A stretch of DNA of 64,000 nucleotides from JAODBQ01 sp047602055 (GTDB taxonomy: Bacteria; Actinomycetota; Acidimicrobiia; Acidimicrobiales; Ilumatobacteraceae), in contig JASGIG010000001.1 of NCBI GenBank assembly GCA_047602055.1, positions 620,001 to 684,000 of the forward strand, written 5' to 3'. The position numbers and the translations under genes were made by a program. Below, piece by piece: positions 53,488 to 61,664 of this stretch. Numbering within the stretch: the stretch's first letter is position 1; every line of letters starts with the position of its first letter. The notes beneath the pieces were generated by a model that searched no databases, was not told the origin of the DNA, and saw only the letters and a program-made list of their open reading frames with translations.

Positions 53488-55578
53488 GTGACAGGCAACA
53501 CCCAGCGCGTCGTGCTCAACGACCGCTACGAGATCCAGCAACGGATCGGCCGCGGTGGCATGGCCGACGTGTTCCTGGCGCGCGACCTGCTGCTCGATCG
53601 CCCCGTGGCGATCAAGGTGCTGTTCCCCGAGTTCGCCGTCGACCCGAGCTTCGTCGAGCGCTTCCGCCGCGAGGCGCAGTCGGCCGCCAACCTCAACCAC
53701 CCGAACATCGTCAGCGTGTACGACTGGGGCAAGTACGAGAACACGTACTTCATGGCGATGGAGTACGTGCAGGGCCGCACGCTCGCCGACGTCCTGCGGC
53801 TCAACGGGCACATCAACTCCGTGCAGGCCGCGGAGATCGCCAGCGAGGTGTCGGCGGCGCTCGGCTTCGCCCACCGCAACGGCGTGGTCCACCGCGACAT
53901 CAAGCCGGCGAACATCCTCATCGGCGCCGGCGGGCAGGTGAAGGTCGCCGACTTCGGGATCGCCCGCGCCATGAACGCCCCGAGCGAGAAGAACCTCACC
54001 CAGGTCGGGGCGGTGATGGGCACGGCGACGTACTTCTCGCCCGAGCAGGCCCAGGGCGCGCAGCCCGACCCGCGCAGCGACCTGTACTCGCTCGGCGTCG
54101 TGCTCTACGAGATGGTCGCCGGGCGGCCGCCGTTCACCGGCGACAACCCGGTGAGCATCGCCTACAAGCAGGTCCACGACGCCCCGCAGCCGCTCAACCA
54201 GCTCGTCGCCGACGTGCCCCGACCGTTCGAGGCGATCGTCGCCAAGCTGCTCGCCAAGCGCCCCGACCTGCGCTACCCGAACGCCGAGGAGGTGCGCGAG
54301 GACCTGCGCCGCTTCCGCTCCGGCGAGCCGGTCCAGGCCCTCGCGACGATCGCCCGGCCGGCCGCCACCGCCGGGCCGACGGTCGTCGAGGTGGCGGCGA
54401 CGACGGCGATGCCGCGCACGGCGAGCAACCCGACCACCGCGGCGACCACGTCGCTGGCCCGCTCGACCGGCGCGACGCGGGTGACGACGGCGTACGGCCA
54501 GCCGTACGGACCCGACGACGATCGCAACCGCGGCGCATGGTGGGCCGTCGCCGGGGTCCTCGCCGTACTGGCGCTGGCCCTGGGCGGGTGGCTGCTGTTC
54601 CGGGCGCTGCGCAGCGACTCGGACACGGGCACGACGGTGCCGGCGAACATCCCCCTGCCCGACCTCGTCGGCAAGACGCTGGATGCGGCCAAGCAGCAGC
54701 TCACCGACCTCGGCCTGTCGTTCACCCCCGACCCGGTGGCCAAGGCCGACGTGCCCGAGAACGTGGTGTGGGAGACCGATCCGCCGGCCGCCACGCTCGT
54801 CGCCGACGGACAGGCGATCACGCTGCGCTACAACCCGCCGGCCGAGCCGGTGGCGATCGAGAACGTCGCCGGGCTGCCGGCCGCCGACGCCACCGCCAAG
54901 CTGAAGGCCCAGGGGTTCGACGTCACCAGCTCCACGGAGAACGACGACAGCGTCGCCGAGGGCACGGTGATCCGCAGCGAACCGGGTGCCGGACAGCTGG
55001 CCAAGCCGGGCTCGACGGTCAACGTCGTCGTGTCCGGCGGGCCGAACCAGGTGACCGTGCCGGCGGTCGCCGGCAAGTCCCAGGCCGACGCGACGGCGCT
55101 GCTGCGCGGCGATCCGTACCGGTTCAACGTCGACGTCCAGCAGCAGGCCAGCTCGTCGGTCTCGGCCGGCACCGCGATCGGCACGAACCCCCAGACCAAT
55201 GCCGCCGTGGCGAAGGGCTCGGCGGTGACGCTGATCGTGTCGAGCGGGCCGGAACCGGTGAGCGTTCCGCCGGTCGAGGGCAAGACCGAGGCCGATGCAC
55301 GGGCGGCCTTGCAGGCAGCTGGCCTCGACGTCTCGGTCAGCTACGTCACCGTCGCCTTCGGCTCGAACGACGACGGCAAGGTGATCTCACAGAGCCCCAG
55401 CGACGGGTCGAGCGTCAACCCCAACAGCACCGTGAAGTTGAAGGTCGGCAAGGCCGTGCAGCCGGCGACCACCACGTCGACCACGGTGGCGCCGACCACG
55501 ACGGCCACGCCGACCACCGCGTCGACCACCACGACGACGACGACCGCCACCACGACGTCGTCGACGACGACGCCCTGA
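53488..55578 (+). CDS. pknB: PknB: PASTA-domain Ser/Thr protein kinase
   Basis: Transmembrane kinase that senses peptidoglycan fragments or lipid II and controls wall synthesis, 696 aa. Kinase domain about 10-275 with GRGGMADVF, VAIKVL, HRDIKPANIL, DFGIAR and GTATYFSPEQ. A membrane helix lies at about 350-373. Four extracellular PASTA repeats follow (LPDLVGKTL, IENVAGLPA, VPAVAGKSQ, VPPVEGKTE), then a Thr-rich tail. GTG 53488 was chosen. A separate PknA, present in many actinobacteria beside PknB, is absent here. Confidence 0.96.
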   Translation: MTGNTQRVVLNDRYEIQQRIGRGGMADVFLARDLLLDRPVAIKVLFPEFAVDPSFVERFRREAQSAANLNHPNIVSVYDWGKYENTYFMAMEYVQGRTLADVLRLNGHINSVQAAEIASEVSAALGFAHRNGVVHRDIKPANILIGAGGQVKVADFGIARAMNAPSEKNLTQVGAVMGTATYFSPEQAQGAQPDPRSDLYSLGVVLYEMVAGRPPFTGDNPVSIAYKQVHDAPQPLNQLVADVPRPFEAIVAKLLAKRPDLRYPNAEEVREDLRRFRSGEPVQALATIARPAATAGPTVVEVAATTAMPRTASNPTTAATTSLARSTGATRVTTAYGQPYGPDDDRNRGAWWAVAGVLAVLALALGGWLLFRALRSDSDTGTTVPANIPLPDLVGKTLDAAKQQLTDLGLSFTPDPVAKADVPENVVWETDPPAATLVADGQAITLRYNPPAEPVAIENVAGLPAADATAKLKAQGFDVTSSTENDDSVAEGTVIRSEPGAGQLAKPGSTVNVVVSGGPNQVTVPAVAGKSQADATALLRGDPYRFNVDVQQQASSSVSAGTAIGTNPQTNAAVAKGSAVTLIVSSGPEPVSVPPVEGKTEADARAALQAAGLDVSVSYVTVAFGSNDDGKVISQSPSDGSSVNPNSTVKLKVGKAVQPATTTSTTVAPTTTATPTTASTTTTTTTATTTSSTTTP

Positions 55579-55599
55579 ATCAGGCCTCTCCGGCTTTCT

Positions 55600-56187
55600 T
55601 CAGGCCGGGGCGGGGACCCGGCGCAGGAAGTTGCGCAGCATCTCGTGGCCCTCGCCGGTGAGGATGCTCTCCGGGTGGAACTGCACGCCCTCGATCGGCA
55701 GGGTGCGGTGACGGGCACCCATCACGACGTCGCCGTCGGTCGTCGCGGTGACCTCCAGGCAGTCCGGCAGCGTCGCCGGGTCGATCACCAGGCTGTGGTA
55801 GCGGGTGGCGGTGATCGGCGTCGGCAGGCCGACGAACACGCCCTCGCCGTGGTGCTCGACGAACGACGTCTTGCCGTGCATCAGCCGCGGCGCGTGGACG
55901 ATCGACGCGCCGAACGTGTGCCCGATCGCCTGCAGCCCGAGGCACACCCCGAACACGGGCACGCCGCGCTCGGCGAACGCGGAGATCGCCGGACAGATGA
56001 TCCCGGCGTCCTCGGGGCGGCCGGGGCCGGGCGAGAGCAGGACGGCGTCGGGGCGGCGGGCCAGCGCCTCGTCGACGGTCAACTCGTCGTTGCGCACGAC
56101 ATCGGGCTCGGCGCCGAGCTCGCCGAGGTACTGCACGAGGTTGTAGACGAAGCTGTCGTAGCTGTCGATGACGAGCACACGGGCCAT
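55600..56187 (-). CDS. pabA: Glutamine amidotransferase subunit of anthranilate/ADC synthase
   Basis: Class I glutaminase (TrpG/PabA) delivering ammonia for anthranilate or 4-amino-4-deoxychorismate, 195 aa. Motifs: SPGPGRPEDAG, catalytic Cys in GVCLGLQAIGH, and the His-Glu pair in GVQFHPESILTGEG. ATG 56187 gives the normal N-terminus (ARVLVIDSYDSFVYNL). It sits between pknB and crgA in inverted orientation, where actinobacteria usually carry this gene. Confidence 0.95.
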   Translation of the reverse strand: MARVLVIDSYDSFVYNLVQYLGELGAEPDVVRNDELTVDEALARRPDAVLLSPGPGRPEDAGIICPAISAFAERGVPVFGVCLGLQAIGHTFGASIVHAPRLMHGKTSFVEHHGEGVFVGLPTPITATRYHSLVIDPATLPDCLEVTATTDGDVVMGARHRTLPIEGVQFHPESILTGEGHEMLRNFLRRVPAPA

Positions 56188-56244
56188 CTCGTGAGTCTCC
56201 CCGCCCCGACGCTGCCGTGTCGAATGTGTTCGTGCTCCTGTCGC

Positions 56245-56310
56245 GGCCAAGCCGCTCCGTGCGCCTGCCGTGCTCGCCGCGTCCGCTTCGCTTCGGCGCT
56301 CGCCGCGCTG
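56245..56310. repeat. Interspersed repeat, copy 1, inverted match at 57073-57140
   Basis: About 65 bp containing CGCCTGCCGTGCTCGCCGC, roughly 80% identical by eye to the reverse complement of 57073-57140. The two copies bracket crgA, a DnaA-box pair and the 88-aa membrane protein gene. Confidence 0.6.
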
Positions 56311-56341
56311 TCTGGATGTGGTGCGGCTAGCCTGCTCGGCC

Positions 56342-56659
56342 GTGCCGCCCCCGAAGCGCAAGACCACCGGCCGGGTCACCCCCAAGGGAACTCGACCCGG
56401 CCAGTCCTCCACATCGGCGGCCGCGCACGCCACGGATGCGCACTCGGCCGTGCACTCGTCGTCGCGGTACACCCCGCCGATCCCGCAGTCGGTCAAGGAG
56501 AGCCCGCGCTGGGTGCCGATCCTGATGCTGGTGCTGATCGGCGCCGCCGTGGTCGCCATCCTGCTGCGCTACATCGTGTGGACCGACACGAACACGCCCG
56601 TCATCGTCGGGCTCCTGCTGCTGCTCAGCGGGTTGTTCGTCGCCACCAAATGGCATTGA
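56342..56659 (+). CDS. crgA: CrgA cell-division protein
   Basis: Septum-associated membrane protein that recruits wall enzymes, 105 aa. Basic, low-complexity N-terminus (PPPKRKTTGRVTPKGTRPG), then two membrane helices (WVPILMLVLIGAAVVAILLR and TPVIVGLLLLLSGLFVATKW) as in all CrgA proteins. GTG 56342 chosen. Divergent from pabA. Confidence 0.92.
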   Translation: MPPPKRKTTGRVTPKGTRPGQSSTSAAAHATDAHSAVHSSSRYTPPIPQSVKESPRWVPILMLVLIGAAVVAILLRYIVWTDTNTPVIVGLLLLLSGLFVATKWH

Positions 56660-56699
56660 GGATCGGCCCAAGTCACAATCGTGTAGTTCGCACACAGAC

Positions 56700-56720
56700 T
56701 TATCCCCATCCTGTGGACAA
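56700..56720. other. Pair of DnaA boxes
   Basis: TTATCCCCA (56700-56708, plus strand) and TTGTCCACA (56720-56712, minus strand), face to face with 3 bp between. The second is a perfect actinobacterial DnaA box, the first has one change from TTATCCACA. They lie after crgA in locally AT-rich sequence. dnaA and dnaN are not in the window, so this is a DnaA-binding site rather than a proven origin. Confidence 0.6.
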
Positions 56721-56733
56721 GACCAGGTGTCCC

Positions 56734-57000
56734 TCAGTCGTACATGGGGGCGACGATGTCCATGTCTTCGAGGCAGTGCCTCGGCGGCGGCGGGTCCTCG
56801 TCAGGGGCAAGCATCAGCTTGATCTCCAGGCCACACACGCTGCAGCGATACTTGACGTTGACCTTGCGTAGCTCGCCCGACGGCGGCGGTGGCGGCAGCG
56901 GAGCGCCGAGGCCGCGGATCATCCCGATCCCGAGTTTCCACAGGACCAACCCGATGAGGACACCCCCCACCACCCACAAGACGGTGGACAACGCCGGCAT
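56734..57000 (-). CDS. Small membrane protein with cysteine pair
   Basis: 88 aa. One N-terminal membrane helix (LSTVLWVVGGVLIGLVLWKL), a proline run, then YRCSVCGLEIKLML, a half zinc-ribbon, and RHCLEDMD. Found near crgA in some actinobacteria as a hypothetical protein. A metal-binding role is a guess from the CxxC. Confidence 0.75.
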   Translation of the reverse strand: MPALSTVLWVVGGVLIGLVLWKLGIGMIRGLGAPLPPPPPSGELRKVNVKYRCSVCGLEIKLMLAPDEDPPPPRHCLEDMDIVAPMYD

Positions 57001-57072
57001 GTCCCCAGGCTACGTGCGCGCGTTCGACGTGTCATTCGATGGCGCCAAGCTTGCCGGCGTCACCTCCGATAC

Positions 57073-57140
57073 GAGGAGCGGCGAGCGCCAAAGCGAAGTG
57101 AAGGCGGCGAGCACGGCAGGCGGAGCGAGCGGCTTCGCCG
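57073..57140. repeat. Interspersed repeat, copy 2
   Basis: Inverted copy of 56245-56310. It includes GCGGCGAGCACGGCAGGCG and ends in a GAGCGAGCGGCTTCGCCGCTCGC hairpin core (arms GAGCG and CGCTC) next to the thiolase stop, where it could act as a terminator. Confidence 0.6.
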
Positions 57141-57144
57141 CTCG

Positions 57145-58311
57145 CTACAGCCGTTCCAAAACGGTGGCGTTGGCCATGCCGCCGCCTTCGCACATGGTTT
57201 GCAGGCCGTAGCGGCCACCGCTGCGCTCGAGCTCGTTGAGCAGCGTGGTCATCAGGCGGGCACCGGAGCAGCCGAGAGGGTGGCCGATGGCGATCGCCCC
57301 ACCGTTGACGTTGACCTTGTCCATGTCCGGGTGAAGCTCCTTCTCCCACGCCAGGACAACGGACGCGAACGCCTCGTTGATCTCGACGAGATCGATGTCG
57401 TCGAGCGTCAACCCGGCGCGGTCGAGCACCCGCTGGGTGGCCGGGATCGGGGCGGTGAGCATCATCCGCGGATCGGCGCCGGCCAGCGCGAAGTCGACGA
57501 ACCGGGCTCGCGGACGCAGGCCGAGGGCGTCGGCCTTCTCCTCGCTCATGATCAGCAGGGCCGACGCGCCGTCGGTGATCTGCGACGAGTTGCCGGCGGT
57601 CACCCGCCCACCGTCCTCCACCGGCTTGAACGACGGCTTCAACGCGGCGAGCGACTCCATCGTCGTATCTCGCAGGCCCTCGTCGACGGTGACCATCTGA
57701 CCGTCGGCGCCGAGCACCGGGAGGATCTCGGCCTGGAAGCGGCCCTCGTCGGTGGCCCGCCGGGCGTACTGCTGGGAGCGCACGCCGAAGCGGTCCATGT
57801 CCTCGCGGGTGATGCCCCACTTGTCGGCGATCAGCTCGGCGGAGATGCCCTGCGGCACGAGCCCCCCGGCCGGTGCGTAGCGGGCCACGATCTTCGGGCC
57901 GAACGGGAAGCCGAACTTGCCGTCGGCCATCGCCGAACCCATCGGGACGCGGGTCATCACCTCGACGCCGGCAGCGACGACCACGTCGTAGGCCCCGGCG
58001 ATCACGCCCTGGGCGGCGAAGTGCGCGGCCTGCTGGCTGGAGCCGCACTGGCGATCGACCGTCGTGCCGGGCACGTGCTCGGGCCAACCGGCGGCGAGCA
58101 CCGCGTTGCGACCGACGTTGACCGCCTGCTCGCCGACCTGCATCACGCAGCCCATGACGACGTCGTCGACGATGCCGGGATCGATGCCGGTGCGCTCGAT
58201 CAGCGCGTTGAGCGTCTCCGCGGCGAGGTCGACGGGATGCCAGTCCTTGAGCTTGCCGTTGCGCCGGCCGAGCGGCGTGCGGATCGCATCGACGATCACT
58301 GCGGTGGTCAT
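57145..58311 (-). CDS. Acetyl-CoA acetyltransferase (thiolase)
   Basis: Thiolase for acyl-CoA cleavage or acetoacetyl-CoA formation, 388 aa. Nucleophile Cys89 in DRQCGSSQQAA, NEAFASV, and the C-terminal His-Cys pair in GGAIAIGHPLGCSGAR; all catalytic residues present. ATG 58311 gives the canonical TAVIVDAIRTPLGR. A MarR gene lies 68 bp upstream on the same strand. Degradative FadA or biosynthetic PhaA cannot be told apart here. Confidence 0.94.
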   Translation of the reverse strand: MTTAVIVDAIRTPLGRRNGKLKDWHPVDLAAETLNALIERTGIDPGIVDDVVMGCVMQVGEQAVNVGRNAVLAAGWPEHVPGTTVDRQCGSSQQAAHFAAQGVIAGAYDVVVAAGVEVMTRVPMGSAMADGKFGFPFGPKIVARYAPAGGLVPQGISAELIADKWGITREDMDRFGVRSQQYARRATDEGRFQAEILPVLGADGQMVTVDEGLRDTTMESLAALKPSFKPVEDGGRVTAGNSSQITDGASALLIMSEEKADALGLRPRARFVDFALAGADPRMMLTAPIPATQRVLDRAGLTLDDIDLVEINEAFASVVLAWEKELHPDMDKVNVNGGAIAIGHPLGCSGARLMTTLLNELERSGGRYGLQTMCEGGGMANATVLERL

Positions 58312-58379
58312 GTGGGGACTTCCTTGCTGATGGCTCGGGGGATGGGAAAGCTTGCTGCGCCATCCTTCGCCGGGCGAAA

Positions 58380-58817
58380 TCAGAGCGCCGTCTTGCTGAG
58401 CAAGCGTTGGAGGACGACGAGGTCGCTGTCGGTGACCTTGGCGGCGAAGCGGTGCTGGACGGCGCGGCGGTAGGTGACGTTGGCCTCGCGCCACGCGGCC
58501 CGGCCGCCGGCGGTCAGCGTCACCGTGACGGAGCGGTGGTCGCCGCCGACGGGTTCCGCGGACCGTTCGACGAGGCCCTGCGCGGCCATCCGGGCCAGCC
58601 GCCGGGACGTGCTCGAGACGACGTCGCCGAGATGCGCGGCCAGCTCGACGACGCGCAGCGAGCCGCCACCGTCGCGCAACGCGCCGAGCACCTCGAACCA
58701 GAGGAGCGGCAGGTCGTGCCGCTCGACGAGCTCGGCGTCCAGCTCACGACGGACACCGTCCACCAGGCGACCGAGCCCCTGCCACACCGCCACCCGCTCC
58801 GCATCAAGACGAGGCAT
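58380..58817 (-). CDS. MarR-family regulator
   Basis: 145 aa winged-helix regulator: LPLLWFEVLGALRDGGGSLR, recognition helix SSTSRRLARMAAQGLVERSA, wing GGDHRSVTVTLTAGG. ATG 58817 chosen; the longer frame upstream looks intergenic. It precedes the thiolase gene on the same strand and may control it. Ligand unknown. Confidence 0.9.
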   Translation of the reverse strand: MPRLDAERVAVWQGLGRLVDGVRRELDAELVERHDLPLLWFEVLGALRDGGGSLRVVELAAHLGDVVSSTSRRLARMAAQGLVERSAEPVGGDHRSVTVTLTAGGRAAWREANVTYRRAVQHRFAAKVTDSDLVVLQRLLSKTAL

Positions 58818-59090
58818 CGCCCGGCAGCGTAAGGCCCGCGACACAGGCGGCGGGACCGTCGGCACCTGCAGCTCGGCGCGATGGGCCGTGGCCCGCGCGG
58901 CGACAGAGCCGGAGACGGGCGAGGAGTTGGTGTCGATCATGAGCGGATCCCCTGACCGGACGACGGAGCGAGCGCCAGCGAGCCCGGCGTCGACGGGGTG
59001 CGAGGGTGCAGCCCCCGAGCGAGAACGGTCAGGATCCGACGAGAGCGACCACTTCGGAAGATGCCGAGCGAGTGTCACTCAGGTTTCATG

Positions 59091-60314
59091 TCACGCCGGC
59101 CGCGCCGCCTCGGCGAACGCCAGCGCCTCCTCCCAGGACGCGCGCTGCATGAGCAGCTTGCGCATCGGCATCACCATCCGTGGCATCGTCACCCCGAGGG
59201 CCGCCCGGAAGCGGCCGTCCTGGCCGTACAGCGCCGCGAACCTCCCACCGAGGTCGCCGGCCACGACGACGACCTGCTCGTCCGCCGTGCCCGCGGCGCG
59301 GCCGAGGTACTGGATCCGGCTGTCGTACTGATCGCTCCAGAAGAACGGCACCGGGGCATACGGCACGGCTGCATCGCCGGCGGCGACGGCGAGCAGGTTC
59401 GTCGCCGCCGCGGCGCCCTGCTCGGCGGCGTTCGTCCAGTGCTCGACACGCATCTCCTCGCCGTACAGCTCGTTGAACCAGCGGACGCAGTCGCCGGCCG
59501 CGAACACGTTGGGGATGCCGGTCCACAGGGTGGCGTCGCAGACCACGCCGTCGCGCAGCTCCGTGCCGCTGCCAGTCAGCCAGTCGACCGTCGGGCTGAC
59601 GCCGATGCCGACGACGACGACGTCGGCCGGCAGCTCGGTGCCGTCGGCCAGGGCGACGGCACGAACCCGCCCGTCGGCCACCGTGATCCCGGCGACCTGG
59701 ACGCCACAGCGCACGTCGACGCCGTTGCGCCCGTGCACGGCGGCGACCGCAGCCCCCATCTCCGCGCCGAGGGCGCGCACCAGCGGCGCCGGCAGTCCCT
59801 CCAGCACCGTGACGTCGCCGCCGCGGCCGCGGGCGGTGGCGGCGACCTCCAGGCCGACGAACCCGGCGCCGATGACGACGACGCGGGCGCCGTCGACCAG
59901 CTCGGGACGCAGCCCCGTCGCATCGTCGAGCGTGCGCAGGACGTGGATCCCGGCGGCGTCCGGCTGGCCGGGGAGGCGGCGCGGCGCGGCGCCGGTGGCG
60001 ACGATCAACCCGTCGTAGGCGAGGGGTGCGAGGCCGTCGAGCTCGACCACCTGTCGAGCCGGGTCGAGCGCCACGGCCCGGACGCCGAGCATCGTGTCGA
60101 TGCGCAGCTCGTCGAGCTCGCCGGGCTTGCGCAGGCGGATGCGGTCGGCGTCCCAGTCGCCGGCGAGCAGCTTCTTGCTCAGCGGCGGCCGGTCGTACGG
60201 CTCGTGCGCCTCGGCGCCGACGAGCGTCACCCGCCCCGCGTACCCGGACGTCCGCAGCTGCTCGCAGGCACGCAACCCGGCGAGCGAGGCGCCCACCACC
60301 ACGATGTGATCCAT
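59091..60314 (-). CDS. FAD-dependent ferredoxin-reductase-type oxidoreductase
   Basis: 407 aa of the NAD(P)H-dependent rubredoxin/ferredoxin reductase group (as in BphA4, TodA). FAD motif VVVGASLAGLRACEQL at residues 5-20, NAD motif VVVIGAGFVGLEVAAT, the FAD-binding NVFAAGDC and the reductase-like C-terminus. It transfers electrons from NAD(P)H to a ferredoxin or Rieske protein. It could serve the reductase-less Rieske enzymes at 20659 or 32793, but this is inference. A frame-disrupted unknown gene lies just upstream. Confidence 0.92.
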   Translation of the reverse strand: MDHIVVVGASLAGLRACEQLRTSGYAGRVTLVGAEAHEPYDRPPLSKKLLAGDWDADRIRLRKPGELDELRIDTMLGVRAVALDPARQVVELDGLAPLAYDGLIVATGAAPRRLPGQPDAAGIHVLRTLDDATGLRPELVDGARVVVIGAGFVGLEVAATARGRGGDVTVLEGLPAPLVRALGAEMGAAVAAVHGRNGVDVRCGVQVAGITVADGRVRAVALADGTELPADVVVVGIGVSPTVDWLTGSGTELRDGVVCDATLWTGIPNVFAAGDCVRWFNELYGEEMRVEHWTNAAEQGAAAATNLLAVAAGDAAVPYAPVPFFWSDQYDSRIQYLGRAAGTADEQVVVVAGDLGGRFAALYGQDGRFRAALGVTMPRMVMPMRKLLMQRASWEEALAFAEAARPA

Positions 60315-60336
60315 GGGAACGGGAGTCTGGCAGGCC

Positions 60337-60749
60337 TCAGGTCGTCGCTGCGTCGCTCGTGGCCGCGGCGAGGGTGCGCACCAGGTGCTGCAGGTCGTGA
60401 GCGTTGCGCACCGCGACGATCTCGCCGGGGTCGATCACCTCGGCGGTGCCGGCCAGCTCCCCGGCGGCGGCCGCGTCGGGGTGCAGGCGCCGCATCAGGC
60501 TCATCGTCCGCAATGACATCGCCGGCGTCGTCGACGTCGGGGTGGCCGGGCGCGGCAGCGACGTCGTTCAACCCGGCCGTCGTCGCCGCGTGGGCGAACT
60601 GCGCGGCGAACGTCGGCTGCCGTGCCGGATGGCGCGGCGATCACGCTGACGGTGCCGGCCAGGATCTGGGCGATGGGCTCCGAGCGGGTCACCAGCACGG
60701 GTGCCCAGCCGTCGACGTCGAGGTCGACATCATCGGAGGTCGACATCAT
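60337..60749 (-). CDS. Hypothetical protein with two frame changes (near 60600 and 60515)
   Basis: Three consecutive frames give a plausible 137-codon protein: DVDGWAPVLVTRSEPIAQIL and AGTVSVIAAPSGTAAD; then FAAQFAHAATTAGLNDVAAA; then LRTMSLMRRLHPDAAAAGEL and DPGEIVAVRNAHDLQHLVRT to the TGA at 60337. No family recognised. The start lies inside a 16-bp tandem repeat that places ATGATG in all three frames. It may be a pseudogene or suffer sequence errors. It lies 22 bp upstream of the FAD reductase gene. Confidence 0.45.
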
Positions 60750-60780
60750 CGGAGGTCGACATCATCGGAGGTCGACATCG
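60721..60780. repeat. Tandem 16-bp repeat, 3.75 copies
   Basis: Unit AGGTCGACATCATCGG at 60721, 60737 and 60753, with 12 bases of a fourth at 60769. The copies are identical. Unit length is not a multiple of three and overlaps the start of the leftward hypothetical gene, so a change in copy number would change its reading frame. Confidence 0.85.
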
Positions 60781-60855
60781 AGCGTGCTGCTCCCGCCACG
60801 CACGTCGGCAGCGTATGGCGCGGCGACACACGCGTCGCCGGGCCGGCAGCTCGGC

Positions 60856-61653
60856 TCACGTGAGGCCGCCGAGGAGATGGCCGTCGACGACGGTGACGGC
60901 CGAGCCGGCGAGCACGACGCGGTCGCCGGCGACGCGCACCGTCAGCCGGCCGCCGCGCTTGGACGCCTGCTCGGCGAGGAGCGTGTCGCGGCCGAGGCGC
61001 GCCGTCCACCACGGGGCGAGCTGGCAGTGCGCCGAGCCGGTCACCGGGTCCTCGTCGACGCCGAGGTTCGGGGCGAACACCCGCGAGACGATGTCGGTGG
61101 CGCCGGCCGGGTCGCCGGCGGCGGTGACGATCACGCCGTGAGGGTGGACGGCGCGCAGCGCGGCGAGGTCGGGCTGCAGCTCGCGCACGGTCGCCGCGTC
61201 GGCGACCTCGGCGAGCAGGAACGAGCCGACCACCGTCGTGCGCACCCACGCGCCGAGCGCCTCGACGAGGCGCGGATCGAGCGCCACCGGCGTGCTCGGG
61301 ATCGCCGGGAAGTCCATCTCGATGCTCCCGCCGGCAGCCGTGCAGCGCAGCTCGCCGCTGCGGGTGTGGAACGTGACCATTCCCGGCAGCCCGAGGACGT
61401 GGGCCGTCGCCAGCGTCGCGTGCCCGCACAGGTCGACCTCCACGGCGGGCGTGAACCAGCGCAGGTCGAAGTGGTCGGGCTCCTCGCGGGCGACGACGAA
61501 CGCCGTCTCGGCGAGGTTGACCTCGGCGGCGATCTGCTGCAGCCGTCCGTCGGCCGGCCAGCGGTCGAGCCGGCACACGCCGGCGGGGTTGCCGGCGAAC
61601 GGCACGTCGGTGAACGAGTCGACGATGGTCAGCGGGACGCCGTGGGTGGACAT
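60856..61653 (-). CDS. PhzF-family isomerase/epimerase
   Basis: 265 aa with the diaminopimelate-epimerase-like fold of PhzF. Active-site Glu49 in NLAETAF, DLCGHATLA, and EDPVTGSAHC near the C-terminus, all intact. PhzF isomerises a phenazine precursor, but most bacterial homologues have unknown substrates, and no other phz genes are here. ATG 61653, divergent from the methyltransferase with 11 bp between starts. Confidence 0.92.
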   Translation of the reverse strand: MSTHGVPLTIVDSFTDVPFAGNPAGVCRLDRWPADGRLQQIAAEVNLAETAFVVAREEPDHFDLRWFTPAVEVDLCGHATLATAHVLGLPGMVTFHTRSGELRCTAAGGSIEMDFPAIPSTPVALDPRLVEALGAWVRTTVVGSFLLAEVADAATVRELQPDLAALRAVHPHGVIVTAAGDPAGATDIVSRVFAPNLGVDEDPVTGSAHCQLAPWWTARLGRDTLLAEQASKRGGRLTVRVAGDRVVLAGSAVTVVDGHLLGGLT

Positions 61654-61664
61654 CGTCCGAGCGT

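Noticed and set aside
60721..60780. CRISPR-like repeat
   Set aside because: Units are directly adjacent with no spacers and no cas genes are near.
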